NCBI GenBank assembly: GCA_026018925.1
Contig: JAKSZU010000016.1
Span: 1,302,001 to 1,366,000 of the forward strand
DNA: 64,000 nt
From: Tupaia tana
Taxonomy: Eukaryota > Chordata > Mammalia > Scandentia > Tupaiidae
Direction of reading: 5' to 3'
This document shows, one piece after another, positions 22,532-33,254 of this stretch; the stretch's first letter is position 1; each line of letters opens with the position of its first letter. A program made the translations under genes and the position numbers. The notes beneath the pieces were generated by a model that was not told where the DNA came from, searched no databases, and saw only the letters and a list, made by a program, of their open reading frames with translations.

Positions 22532-22583
<52 letters not shown>
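22520..22583. repeat. (GAAA)n microsatellite
   Basis: About 14 GAAA units directly after the tail of the SINE-B at 22370, so it probably grew from that tail. Confidence 0.93.
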
Positions 22584-22689
22584 GAAAATGATCTTGATGA
22601 TGGGGACTTAAAAAAGAAAGAAAAAAAAGCTGAATGGCTCATTAATTGAAGACAAAGTGCCAAATGAAGACAGAAAACACCCTCCCGGA

Positions 22690-22856
22690 CAACAGGGTTT
22701 GAGCAATCACTCCTCACGGGGATGGCCACGTCCCACTCCCTTGCCCATTCCCCTCTTGGGACTTTAGGCACACATGCACACGCGCCTGGCGTGTTTTTCA
22801 AACCACTGGGCCCAAGACTTGGATTCTGTCTTGGTCATGTGGGATCTAGCCACCTA
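22690..22856 (-). mobile_element. SINE-A2, 3'-truncated
   Basis: GGCACACATGCACACGCGCC and AAGCCACTGGG-like region; lacks the tail end. Confidence 0.75.
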
Positions 22857-23242
22857 GGGGTCCCAGGGATGGATGTGAGACTTCTGTGCTGTCCCCGGGG
22901 TTCGCAGCCCCAACTCACGGCGGGTGGTCCCCGGTAGACAGAACGTGACGTCTGTGTGCTCAGCAGCTCCCTCGGACCCCCCCCCCCCACGGCTGCTGCT
23001 CCCCAGGTGAGGTTGAACCATCACCCGGAGTGGGCACTGGGCGTGATCCGTACCTTCTTCCACTGCTGCAGGACACCCCAAGTGGACTTGAGAAGTGGGT
23101 TGGGAAGGGGCCTCCCCCTGCCGCTGGGTGGGGAAGGAGCCTGCGATTGGCTTGGTCCAGTCTGCGGGTGACCTGATCTCCCACGTCCCCCGGCCCAGGG
23201 AAGAATGGGTAGGTAGGTTCTGAGGGTGTCCAAAGTTACACG

Positions 23243-23460
23243 CGGGGCCAGCAGGTGGCGTAGTGGTCTGTCGCTGAACTCCCGCGTGGCTGGAAATGAC
23301 CTAGCTGCGTGTGCATATGGGCCCAGGATACTGGGAGGAGGATGAAGGGACTACAGCGTGGCCATCCCCCCACGGGGTGCTCTCTCACCTTCCCTCTCAT
23401 TCTCCGTCTCTCTGGCTACTGTATACACCCTATGGCAAAAATCCCTTAAAAAAATAGAAA
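23243..23460 (+). mobile_element. SINE-A2, internally deleted
   Basis: GGGGCCAGCAGGTGGCGTAG head; the B box is mostly lost; tail CACCCTATGGCAAAAATCCC. Confidence 0.87.
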
Positions 23461-24496
23461 AAGCTACACACGTAATTAGACCTGTGGGTGGCTGGTGCCC
23501 CTAACCGCCCACCCCCACCCGGCTCCAGGGTGAACTGTGTTCCTAATAACCAGCGGACAGACTCGCAGGAAAACAGCCACCGCACACATCCGACAGGGCG
23601 CGGAGACCACGCGAACCGGCGGGAACAGGGAGCAGATGCCCTGAGGGCAGCGGGCGGGAACAGGGAGCAGATGCGGTGAGCACAGCGGGGGTTTCAGCGA
23701 GTCCCACCAGTGACGGACCATGGGCCGAGGGTGGATGGGACGCAGAGCCCGGCACTGCCGCTCCCTCGCCGGGCCAGCCACTCAAACCAGGCTGGGCGCA
23801 GAAGCGGAGCACCCCCAGTCCACCGCAGGGCACAGACCAGGACTGCCCTGCGGAGAGGCCCGGAGGTGACGAGGACGCGTGGGGACGCTCAGAGGGAAGG
23901 CACCAGGACAGGGCTTCAGTGACGGAACATCAGGATGCGGAAGCTGTCGAAGAGGTCAGGGGTACGCACTGCCGGGGACTAAGGCCTGCAGGGCCCGGCT
24001 TCGAAGAGGAAAAGAGGCTCACAGAGAAGAAAAAGAGAAGGAGGTAAAGCCAAAGTAAACTGGAGAGACCGGTGGCCCTGCGGCACCGGGCAGCTCGGAA
24101 ACCCCAGGGCTGACCAGGCTGCTCGGAGAGCCCTGGCAGTGAGTGGCCGCGCCGGGGCCCTGAGGGAGGGGGCTGGAAGGGCCAGCAGTGTGACCGGGTG
24201 GTGGGGCACGCACTGGGACATTCCACATGATGACAAACGAGGTGACAAACGAGGCGGGCACAAGCCAGGAACACAGCTGGTAAGCCTGTAGGGAGAGAGG
24301 GAAGCGGGAGAGGGGACAGCTCGCCAGGAGCAGGCACGGCAGGGGAGCATTAGGGAGGGCACTGATACTGAAGGGGAGAGGAACAGAAAAGCCTGGGAGG
24401 TAAATTCCTTGGGGGAAGTCACTGGCCAAAAATGACTTAAACAGAATACCTGAAGAGCTACGATCCTTAAAGAAAGCGAGCCACGTTATTAGGCTC

Positions 24497-24720
24497 GGGC
24501 TGGCCCCACGGCTTAGCGGTAACGCGCTGCTCAGGAGAAGCGTATCCCACGTGCCAGCCGCGGCCAAACCGTCGGAGCGTGCTGGGTGCCCACGAGTAGC
24601 CAGGATCCCGCAGGCCGGCCAGAGGGAAGGGTTGCGGGGTGACGAGGTCTCCCGGGGTGCACCTCGCCCTCCCTCCCCTCCTCCGAGTCTGCATGTGCTC
24701 TGCCAGGAATGAAGTACGTA
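24497..24720 (+). mobile_element. possible old SINE
   Basis: GGGCTGGCCCCACGGCTTAG head and CATGTGCTCTGCCAGG near the end; very decayed. Confidence 0.35.
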
Positions 24721-24762
24721 GCTGTAACATGACTAGAACTGGCTAAAGAAAACGACAACACC

Positions 24763-24930
24763 GGGACCAGCAGGGGGTGTGGTGGTTAAGGCACTGGCAC
24801 TCCCACGTGGCTGACCACGGTTCGAGTCCTAGACCTGGTGGCTTGCTTTCTCACCTTCTCTCTCTCTCTCTCTGGTCAAATTAAAATAAGTGACTGAATA
24901 AATAAATTTAAAAAATTATTAAAAAAAGAA
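24763..24930 (+). mobile_element. SINE-B
   Basis: GGGACCAGCAGGGGGTGTGG head, GGTTCGAGTCCTAG B box. Lies just ahead of the L1 remnant. Confidence 0.92.
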
Positions 24931-25099
24931 AGGAAACGACAACAGCAGAGTCTCTCAGTGGTGAATCCTATAAATATTCAAGAGAATAATCCGAAGAAAT
25001 TACACAAACTCTTTCATGAAACAGAGGAGGGGATATTTTCAAACCCTCATACCAAAAGCTGACAAGATTGTAAGAGAATATTAAATTACAGACTGGCAT

Positions 25100-25342
25100 G
25101 GGACCAGCAGTTAGCGTAATGGCTATGTCGACCGCGGTTCACGTCCCAGACCCGGTGGCTTAAAACCTCACGCCAGGCGCGTGTGCGTGCGTGCCCAAGA
25201 TCCTGAGAGGAAAATGGAAGAGAAGGGATTGCGGCGTGACCATCCCCCCGGGGGGTGATTTCTCGCTTTCTGTCTCTCTGTCTCTCTCTGTCTGTCTGGC
25301 GAATGCACGCGCCCTATAGTAAAAACCTCTCCAAAAAAAAAA
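25100..25342 (+). mobile_element. SINE-A1 with TSD, 19-bp head deletion
   Basis: Inserted in the L1; ACAGACTGGCAT flanks both ends. The segment between two GTCG copies in the tRNA-like head is missing. Confidence 0.95.
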
Positions 25343-25449
25343 ATCACAGACTGGCATCCCTAATACATATGTACGCGAAAATTCTCAGTAAAATGCCAGC
25401 TAGTCAAATCCCAGCAATACGTAAAAGAAACAACACTTTATATTTACTT

Positions 25450-25975
25450 ACTTAAATTTTCTACAGGGTGCATGTACTTGCTAGACAGAGACAGGACAGA
25501 GACAGACAGAGCCGGCAGAAAACATCCCTCAAAGGGACAGCCACACCTAATCCCTTCTCCATTCTCCTTGGGATTTTTGGGCACATACACACACGAGCCT
25601 GGTGTTTTTTTGTTTTTTTGTTTTTTTTTGTTTTTCTGGAGAGGTTTTTGCCATAGGGCGTGTGCGCTTGCCAGACAGACAGAGAAAGACAGAGAGACAG
25701 AAAGCAAGAAATCACCCCCCAGGGGGGATGGCCACGCCGCAATCCCTTCTCCTCCATTCTCCTCTAGGGATCTTGGGCATGCACACACACGCACCCGGCG
25801 TGAGTTTTAAGCCACCGGGTCCGGGATGCGAACCGCGGTCGACTACGTGGGAGTCCAGCGACATAGCAATTACGCTAACTGCTGGTCCCCCGAGCCTAGT
25901 GTGTTTTTCAAGCCATTGGGTCCAGGACGCGATTGGACATGAGGGATTCGGCTGTACGCCGCCTGCATGCCTGGA
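25450..25975 (-). mobile_element. SINE-A2, split by a younger SINE
   Basis: Parts at 25450-25617 and 25889-25975, with GAGCCTGGTGTTTTTT / GAGCCTAGTGTGTTTTT repeated around the insert. Confidence 0.85.
25618..25888 (-). mobile_element. SINE-A1, young, nested
   Basis: Near-consensus; inserted into the older A2. Forms an inverted pair with the copy at 25100. Confidence 0.96.
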
Positions 25976-26140
25976 CATTTTACTGAAGTACTCAGTGGTG
26001 CAGGACTGAGTTCGCTCCTGCTAAGATCAGGAACAACACAGCATTGTATAGTGGCAAAAATAGCTATGAAGCTTTAAAAATGTAAATGACTCAATTTACA
26101 GTGTTATTTTTAGAATACAAAATACTTAAAAATAAACGGA

Positions 26141-26270
26141 GGGCTGGCAGGTAGTGTGGTGGTCGGGGCGCTGGACTCCCATACGGCCGACTCTTTGTCT
26201 CCCTTCCTCTCTCTGGTGAGTGCATCTGCCTCACACCAGATTAAGACGATAATAATATTAAATTAAAAGA
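26141..26270 (+). mobile_element. SINE-B, internally deleted
   Basis: GGGCTGGCAGGTAGTGTGG head; the B box is lost between CCGACT and CTTTGTC. Confidence 0.85.
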
Positions 26271-27009
26271 GAGTAAATGGAAAGATGAGCAATACCTTTA
26301 CGCTGAAAATACTGTGAGTGAACTGAAAGAAGACAGAGAAACAGAGGTGTCCTGCTGAGGGGGTGCGAAACGCACTCTAAGATCTTTCTGAGAGTTCTGC
26401 GTGTATGTATGTAGAAACTGACAAGCTGGTTTTGAAATTTGTATGAAAATGCAAGAGACTCAGAACAGCCAAAACTAAAAACCCGAAAGGATGGTCATTG
26501 AACCTACACCGCCCAATTTTAAGGCAGTCTGGAGCTTGTGTGCAGAGAAGACAAACGGGCCAACAGGAGGGCGACGTCCAAGAACCAGCTCGACCAGACG
26601 GCGCCAACGCACACCACGGAAAGCCACGGGGTGTCAGTGCTGCTTACGCCAGAACTAACTGTACTTTAATTCCACTTTCCCACAGCTTTCTGAATCCTCC
26701 TGGAATGACACGTGTTAAGGGGAACAACAAAACATCACCCTCTACCTCACTCTGCACACGGACACAGAGCCCGGACTCCACCGGGCCGGCTGCAGGAGCA
26801 CACGGCAGACGGCCCACGGCAGGGCGCGGGGGCAGGTGTCCAAAAGGCCTCTCCCCTTCCCGCCCCTTCTCTTGCTCAGACTCTCTCTCCCTCGTTTAAA
26901 GGGGGGGCACCATCAAGACACTAACAGGCTGAAACTGTCACACTTCTAACAGGATCCTAGAAACACTTCACTGACACTGAGGCAGGCACGGAGGGGCTGA
27001 CTGGTGACC

Positions 27010-27240
27010 CAGAGGGTGTGTGTGCTTGCCACACAGAGACAGAGAGACAGAGGGGGGAGACGGAGAAACCACCCCCCAGGTGGGGGCACGCTGCAATTCC
27101 TGGTCCCCGTTTCTACATCCTGTCAGGATTTGGGGCACACACATGCACCTGGCATGGTTTTTAAATTGCATGGCTGAACAATGGTCAGCTGCGTGGGACC
27201 CAGCGCTTATTCAGAGCGCCGAGCCACTGCACCATGGGGC
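27010..27240 (-). mobile_element. SINE-A2, diverged
   Basis: GGGCACACACATGCACCTGG; ends near CACTGCACCATGGGGCGG. Confidence 0.75.
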
Positions 27241-27271
27241 GGACGGGCACTCATTTCTTCCTTCTTTTTAA

Positions 27272-27504
27272 ATTTTTTTTTTTTGCTATAGGGTACATGT
27301 GCTTGAGGAGGCGGGGTGAGGGGTGGGGAGACGTCACACCCTGGGGATAGCCTCGCTGCAATCCCTTTCCTCCATTCTGTTCTTAGGATGTGGGCCACCG
27401 CTGCACATGCATCTGGTGTGTTTTTCGAGCTGCTGGGCCCAGGACTCTAACTGCACTGTGGGCCAGGAGGGTCCAGCCACCGTCACCACCACCTGCTGGC
27501 CCCA
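27272..27504 (-). mobile_element. SINE-A2
   Basis: TTTTGCTATAGGGTACATGT to CACCACCTGCTGGCCCC. Confidence 0.87.
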
Positions 27505-27648
27505 GGCACTGACTTCTTAAGTCAAGAAGTGAAACTGCACCTGGCCAGGGGGATCCGGCTCAACTACCAAGGCCTGGGCTGACCCCAACTCAATGAAAAA
27601 AAAGGTAAACCCCCTAAATTTAAAACAAGGAAAAGACTTCAGCAAACG

Positions 27649-27702
27649 TCTCTCTCTCTCTGTCTTTCACTGTCTGTCTGTCTCTCTCTCTCTCTCTCAC
27701 AG
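27649..27702. repeat. (TC)n-rich tract
   Basis: Interrupted TC and TCTG dinucleotide run. Confidence 0.8.
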
Positions 27703-27828
27703 AGAATGGGCCGTACGCACATGAGTAAATACTGAACACTACCAGTACTGGCAAAATGTACACCAAAACCATGATGATACACTGCCTAAACAGGGGAACC
27801 ACTAAGATTTAAACCTGGATAAAACTGA

Positions 27829-28085
27829 GGGCCCCGCAGATGGCATAATGGTTACATCGCTAGACTTCCATGTAGTAGACTGTAGTTCAAGTCCCAGATC
27901 TGGCGGCTTAAAACTCACCCTGGGCACATGTGCACACGTGTCCAAAATCTCAAAAGGAGAATGGAGGAGAAGGGATTGCAGTGTGGCCATCCCCCCGGGG
28001 GAAGGGAGGTGATTTCTCACTTTCTGTCTGTCTCTCCGGCAAGTGCACGCGACCCTATAGCAAAAATCTCTATTAAGAAAAAATG
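27829..28085 (+). mobile_element. SINE-A, intermediate A1/A2 head
   Basis: GCAGATGGCATAATGGTTAC combines features of both head types. Confidence 0.9.
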
Positions 28086-28086
28086 T

Positions 28087-28243
28087 ATTTAACTTTATTT
28101 GTATTTTATTACTTATTTTATTTGACCAGATAGAGACAGAGAGAGAAAGGGAAGTGGGAAAGCAAGCTACCAGGTCTGAGACTCGAACCACAGTTAGCCA
28201 TGTGGGAGTCCAGTGTCACAACTACCATGCCACCTGCCGGCCC
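28087..28243 (-). mobile_element. SINE-B
   Basis: TTTGACCAGATAGAGACAG to CCACCTGCCGGCCC; butts against the preceding tail. Confidence 0.9.
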
Positions 28244-28424
28244 ATAAAGAACACAGCGACAAGCTGATGGAGCCCGAGCAGACACGGGAGCCGGAGCCCC
28301 GAGTACCTCAGTGTTGTCTTAGTGTCCCCAGGCTAAAAAAACAGAAGTGGGATCTCTAAGGTCCTCTTATCGCTAACATGCAGATTCTCGAGTGCAGGTT
28401 AGTTTGAGTTTTCTTCTTTTCTCT

Positions 28425-28616
28425 TTTCTAAAATTTGCCAGAGTACACATGCACTTGCCAGACAAAGACCCCCAATGGGCTGTGTCAACGCCAACCCCTC
28501 CTCCTCCGTTGCGCAGCCCTCAGATTGTGAGCACACACAGATACACCGAGCAGGTTTTCAAACGCTGGGGCCATGGGATCCAGCTCCCCTAACCATCAGG
28601 CCACAGGGCCAGCCCT
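28425..28616 (-). mobile_element. SINE-A2, degraded
   Basis: AAATTTGCCAGAGTACACAT; ends CACAGGGCCAGCCC. Confidence 0.7.
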
Positions 28617-28619
28617 TAT

Positions 28620-28900
28620 TTGAGACCTGAATAACCTTTTAAAGAAGAGGTCCATAAATACACTCGGGGTCCATGAACTTGGCTATGAAAACATTACACT
28701 TTTGCTTTTAATAGAGGAATACTTGAAGTTCTACATTACTCACAATTTGAATTCAGGCAACAAATCAAAGTAATTTTAGTAGTACCAGTGTATTTTTCAT
28801 CAGTAGAAAGCAGGTATTTTCGTATCACATTGTAGATACTGCAGATGTGTCAAAATAGCGTGTACACTCATCAGCACTTACAGAGACCTGCTTCTAGAAT
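28620..28900. repeat. ancient mammalian interspersed repeat fragment
   Basis: GGGGTCCATGAACTTGGCTA, AATTCAGGCAACAAATCAAA and TTCGTATCACATTGTAGATA resemble an old repeat common in mammalian genomes, but I cannot name its family with confidence. Confidence 0.45.
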
Positions 28901-28902
28901 GT

Positions 28903-28984
28903 CTTCCTTCCTTCCTTCCTTCCTTCCTTCCTTCCTTCCTTCCTTCCTTCCTTCCTTCCCTCCCTCCCTCCCTCCCTCCCTCCC
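28903..28984. repeat. (TTCC)n-(TCCC)n microsatellite
   Basis: About 14 TTCC units shift into TCCC units, ending at the tail of the minus-strand SINE at 28990. Confidence 0.95.
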
Positions 28985-28989
28985 TTCTT

Positions 28990-29235
28990 TCTTTCGAGAG
29001 GTTTTGGCTATAAGGCATGTGCACTTGCTGGAGAGACAGAGACAGAAAGAGAGAAATCACACCCGGGGGGTGGGGGTGGGGGTTTGCAATCCCTTCTCCT
29101 CCATTCTCCTCTAGGGATCTCGGGCACGCATGCACACATGCCCGGCATGAGTTCCAAGCCACGGGGTCCGGGACTTGAACTGCAGTCGATTATGTGGGAG
29201 TCCAGCGACGTAACCATTATGACATCTGCTAGTCC
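28990..29235 (-). mobile_element. SINE-A1
   Basis: CGAGAGGTTTTGGCTATAAG to CATCTGCTAGTCCCC. Confidence 0.92.
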
Positions 29236-29249
29236 CCTAGAATACATTT

Positions 29250-29512
29250 TTTTTTGGGAGGGGAGAGGTTTTCACTATAGGGCGCGTGCGCTTGCCAGAC
29301 AGACAGAGACAGACATAAAGACAGAAAGCGAGAAATCACCCCCCAGGGGGATGGTCACATTGCAATCCCTTCTCCTCCATTCTCCTCTCGGGATCTTGGG
29401 CACGCACGCACACGCGCCCGGCGTGAGTTTTAAGCCACCGGGTCCGGGATGTGAACCGCGGTCGACTACATGGGAGTCCAGCGACATAGCCATTACGCTA
29501 ACTGTTGGTTCC
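29250..29512 (-). mobile_element. SINE-A1, young, with TSD
   Basis: Near-consensus. CTAGAATACAT precedes the T-run and follows GTTGGTTCC. Confidence 0.96.
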
Positions 29513-29649
29513 CTAGAATACATATTTTAATGAATCAATAAAGAAACACATTACTACATAAAAAATTTGACTCTTTAAGTATTTTACTTTTTTTTTTTTT
29601 TTTAAAGTATAGTTGGGTTGTTGTAATCCTATAGTTTTCTTGGTGATAT

Positions 29650-29893
29650 GCCAGAGAGGGTGTGTGCTTGTAGAGGGGCGGGGACAGGGGAGGGTAAAAG
29701 ACTAGGAGGGGGCGAAAAAGCCTGCGTCATGGGCCTTGGTCACGCCACAGTCCCTTCTCTTCCATCTCTCCCTCAAGATTTTGAACATGTGCGCGCACGC
29801 GCATGCACACACACACACACCTGATGTTTTCCAAGCTGTGCAGCTAGCCAAATGGGACCCGGCTGCCGTGACCACCAGACCACGGACTGGGCC
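29650..29893 (-). mobile_element. SINE-A2, degraded
   Basis: CCAGAGAGGGTGTGTGCTTG; ends CACGGACTGGGCCC. Confidence 0.75.
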
Positions 29894-30108
29894 CACAATA
29901 TAATACCATTACTTAATTATTTCACATGTTACTCTTAGAGCTGATGCCGCCATGCAGTGGTAGGCAGTGTGCAGCAGGAGCCAGATCCCACACGCCCGAC
30001 TGCAGTTTGAATCCCAGTCTCAGCATCTCAAAAAACATGCCAGGTACACATGCACCCAAAGTCCTGATGGGGTGGAGAAACGGAAGAGGAGGAACTGTGG
30101 TGGGATGT

Positions 30109-30514
30109 GGGTGCGCGCGCACGCGCTTGTGGCGCGCTCGACAGGCGATGTTCTGCCTAAGTAAAATGCTCCGCCAGCAAAGGCATGATCGCGCGCTTGT
30201 GGCACAAGCATTTGCCGCTATTGAACTCGGGCAATCGCCAGAGATCTGGCTCGCGGCCTTGGGCAAGCCTTGACAGCAGGATGACAGCATTGTTACTACA
30301 CTCGGGGCCCCTGAGAGGGCCGACCCGAGGAGGGCATGACCAGCTGCATATGGGCTGGCACCGCCATCTCCCATCCCCAAAAAATCGGTGCCGGACAGGT
30401 GGCCGCCTGGCCCGATGCCCTAGTGCATAGAGCCATGCGTCTTACATAGTCCCTATTCTCCTGGGGGTTGTGTCCTCTACCCTCTCCTGCTTTGTAAAAA
30501 CAAAAAGGGGGAAC
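30109..30514 (+). mobile_element. ERV internal 3' fragment
   Basis: A 5'-truncated provirus tail. A short open frame ends at a TGA near 30269; I cannot assign it to a retroviral gene. Noncoding sequence and a purine tract CAAAAAGGGGG (30501-30511) then lead directly into the LTR. The layout fits a class II (beta-like) ERV. No gag, pol or intact env remains. Confidence 0.65.
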
Positions 30515-30824
30515 TGTGGCGCGCCCCCGCCCATCGCCTGTCGAGCGTGCCCCTAAGATGGCGCGCAGCGGAAGCCCGAAGCGTGCCCAGAGGGTAAACA
30601 ACTTTAAGGAAGTAAAACGGCGGGGAGCGTGGAGAGCACGGGAAGGCGACATGCGACCAATCCTCTTTCGAGGATTGGCTTCCGTACACGTGGACAATGC
30701 GCTGATTGGCTAAGGGCCCTTTAAAAGGCCCTGGGAGGAAGCAGGGAGGGGGAACTTCTGAAACATAACCTGGGGAAATAAAGTGCTAAAGAGAAGACCG
30801 TCTCCGGGTCGTCTGTAACGCCGA

Positions 30825-30826
<2 letters not shown>
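30515..30826 (+). mobile_element. ERV 3' LTR (class II-like)
   Basis: A 312-bp LTR bounded by TG (30515) and CA (30826), right after the polypurine tract. It contains a CCAAT box (30657-30661), two inverted CCAAT boxes (30674-30678, 30705-30709), a TTTAAAA TATA-like box (30720-30726) and an AATAAA signal (30777-30782). The short length and CCAAT-rich U3 are typical of class II ERVs. Transcription from it would run antisense to CECR2. Confidence 0.8.
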
Positions 30827-30872
<46 letters not shown>

Positions 30873-30914
30873 AGAGCATATGTGCCCTCTGGCAACTGAA
30901 GTTAAAAAACAACC

Positions 30915-31145
30915 GGGTGCCAGCAGGTGGGATAGCGGTTAAGGTGCTGGACTCCCACATGGTCGACTGCAGTTTGAGCCCTGGACTCGGCAGCTTCAAA
31001 CTCATGCCGGGCTTGTGTGAGTGTGTGCCCAAAATCCTGAGAGGAGAGTGGAGAAGGGACTGTAGTGTGGTCAACCCCCAGGGGGGTGATTTTTTTCTTG
31101 CTCTCTTCACTGAGCGCATGTTCCCTGTAGCAAAAAATATCCCCC
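30915..31145 (+). mobile_element. SINE-A2
   Basis: GGTGCCAGCAGGTGGGATAG head; tail CCCTGTAGCAAAAAATATCC. Confidence 0.92.
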
Positions 31146-32285
31146 AAAGCAAAACTAAAACCAAACATTCTCACATGCGGTTTACAGGCTGTATTAGAGT
31201 GCCAAAGAACACATCCCACAGAGAGGCGAGACCCTCTGCTTTAAAGGAAAGCCTTTGTCTTCCCTTTTCTCGTCACAGCACACCAGGCTGCGTGTCTGCT
31301 GCAGGCCCGGGGGAGCAACTGCCAGCCCTGTCACCGTGGGCCACTAACTCTTAACCTCCCTTGCCTCCATTCCTTCAGTGACATTAAGGACTTCAGTAAA
31401 TGCCAAGTTGCAGCACCATAAAGATGTCATTCTGCCCCAGTTTCCTCAAAGGTTTATATGATTCTGATCAGAATACGGGGACTTCTTACAGAACACGACA
31501 CAACTCTGTAATCACGGCCTGGACTGGCTACGACGGACCTGGGGCAGGACCAGCCCTGGCGTAGAGGTGGGGCGCACTGGAGCCGCAGGCCTGGCGAGAA
31601 GACGCGGCTCGCACCTCGCCCCGGACAGGCACCTGCTCGGGCCGCACCACCGTGATGGCTGATGCCTCCGCCCGACCCCAGCACAGCTCATACCCACAGC
31701 CCCTGCACTGGGGGGTCACCACGTCTGTGGTGAGGAACCCAGAGTTTGTCTTAAAAATGGATCTTAAATGGGCATTTCTACTGACTGTACCTCCGGGAAC
31801 TGACCCTAAGGGGCTGGAGGGCCGCTGTGCATCACCCACCCACCAGCTGGATTACTTGACAATCACATCTAAAGGAAGGTGGTTGTGAAAGGAGTAACTG
31901 CTGTAGCCTCCCCCCAAAAAAGTCTACATACTAGAGAACAGGAGAAAATTACTGAATGCATAACTTAAAAAATTTATAACTATGCTGTGGGACTTCTGGG
32001 GGGAAGCCATTACACTAAGTGCAAGAACACCAACACCCCTACAAACAAGGACCCTGAGGAAAACGGGAGTAGCCCATCACCTGCAGCAAGTCTCACACGC
32101 CATTAGGCCTCGTCCCCCCGCAGACAGGAGTCACAAGAACGAATGCACTTGAGATACCATCATTAATAAAAACACAAACTTTAACAATCTAAACATGACA
32201 CGGTTTCCCAAAAGACTGGGAAGCCCACCAAGTTTTGCCATTCTGTTAAGTTTCCTCTACAATTCTATAATCTCTCTCTCTCTCT

Positions 32286-32525
32286 ATTTTTAAAGAGATT
32301 TTTGCTATAGGGCACATGCGCTTGCCTGAGAGGCAGAGGGTGACCGAGAAAAAGTGAGAAATCACCCCCAGGGTAGATGGCCATGCTGTAGTCCCTTCTC
32401 CTCTTAGGATTTTGGGCACGCACGCACACACCTGACATGAGTTTCAAGGTGCCAGGTCTGGGACTTGAACTGCAGTGGCCACGTGAGAGTCCAGCACCTT
32501 AACCACTGTGTCACCTGCCGGCCTC
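32286..32525 (-). mobile_element. SINE-A2
   Basis: AGAGATTTTTGCTATAGGGC to GTCACCTGCCGGCCTC; a CT run adjoins the tail. Confidence 0.9.
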
Positions 32526-32595
32526 TGTAATTCTATTCTATATAAAAACCAGTAAAAAAAATAAAAACATAGCTAAGAGCATGTTTATCAGGCCC

Positions 32596-32740
32596 AGGCT
32601 GCGGGCGCGGTCAGTGGCAGACTGAGAAGCCACGTGTTGGACCGTGGTCTGGATGCTCCCAGCGGCCTGAAAACCCACCAAGAGAGTGTGCACACCTGTC
32701 TCCGTGCTTTCTACTGCAAATTAAAAAGGAAAACGTAATT
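32596..32740 (+). mobile_element. possible old SINE
   Basis: GGCCTGAAAACCCACCAAGA and GTGTGCACACCTGTC resemble A2 fragments. Confidence 0.4.
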
Positions 32741-33159
32741 GAAAAAGAACACAAAATGTGCATCAAGTCAGGGACGAAACGAAGTAGGTGGCCACCGTCC
32801 ACGTGGGGAAGCTTTTGCTGTTTGTTTCTGGGCATCTCGGACACCGGAGGGCTATTTCCTGGGCAGTGACTGGGCGAGGAGCCCAGAGGCTTGACTCAGT
32901 GGTGCCACCACGACCAGTCACGTGAACGGAAGATACTCAAGTGTTAAATGTGGCAAAACCTACTTTAAAGGTGCGAGGCAGTATGTGGCGAACACGGCAA
33001 AGAAAACACACAGGAAGAGGAAAGCCCGATTGCGGGGCGGCCAAAGCAGGGCCGGAGTCCGCGGGCACAGGGGTTGGTCCTGGTTTCTCACAGGAGACAG
33101 GAGCCCCCCGACTGCAAGCTAGTTTCCGGGCAGGAACACGGCAGGGAGGGGTGACTCAC

Positions 33160-33254
33160 GTGATGTCCCTTCGCTGGTAACAGCCCTGAAGCAGGCAGGC
33201 GATCAGGTCACTGATGAACTCCACGTCATCTCGGTGGAGGGCCGCTTCCAACTC
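33160..33254 (-). CDS. CECR2: CECR2 coding exon 2 (start of DDT region)
   Basis: This 95-nt exon encodes 31 codons plus two bases, beginning ELEAALHRDDVEF and ending GCYQRRDI. CECR2 is a nuclear DDT/bromodomain protein that pairs with the ISWI ATPase SNF2L in the CERF remodelling complex and is needed for neural tube closure in mice (established knowledge). The peptide is identical to the human protein as I remember it and belongs to the N-terminal DDT module that contacts ISWI. The acceptor is TCTGTCTCAG ahead of GAG; the donor is a strong GTGAGT at 33159-33154. The split threonine codon (AC + G) is completed by the exon at 15823-16006, which confirms both borders. The preceding residue must come from exon 1, which I could not find in the 30.7 kb upstream. 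Confidence 0.97.

Larger units (their letters stand above)
24955..26600 (+). mobile_element. L1 ORF2 remnant, split by SINEs
   Basis: Pieces of the L1 reverse-transcriptase ORF, in order and on the plus strand, survive at 24955-25099 plus 25346-25440 (AAATTACAGACTGGCAT, CCCTAATACATATGTACGCG), 25976-26140 (CTAAGATCAGGAACAACACA) and 26276-26600 (AGAAACTGACAAGCTGGTTT, AAATGCAAGAGACTCAGAAC). I recognise these from the typical mammalian L1 3' ORF2 sequence. Four SINEs inserted later. Stops and deletions make it dead. Confidence 0.8.
29940..30905 (+). mobile_element. SINE-A2 split by an ERV
   Basis: Left part 29940-30108 (GATGCCGCCATGCAGTGGTA head). Right part 30827-30905: an expanded CT run to about 30870, then GAGAGCATATGTGCCCTCTG. 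Confidence 0.75.
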
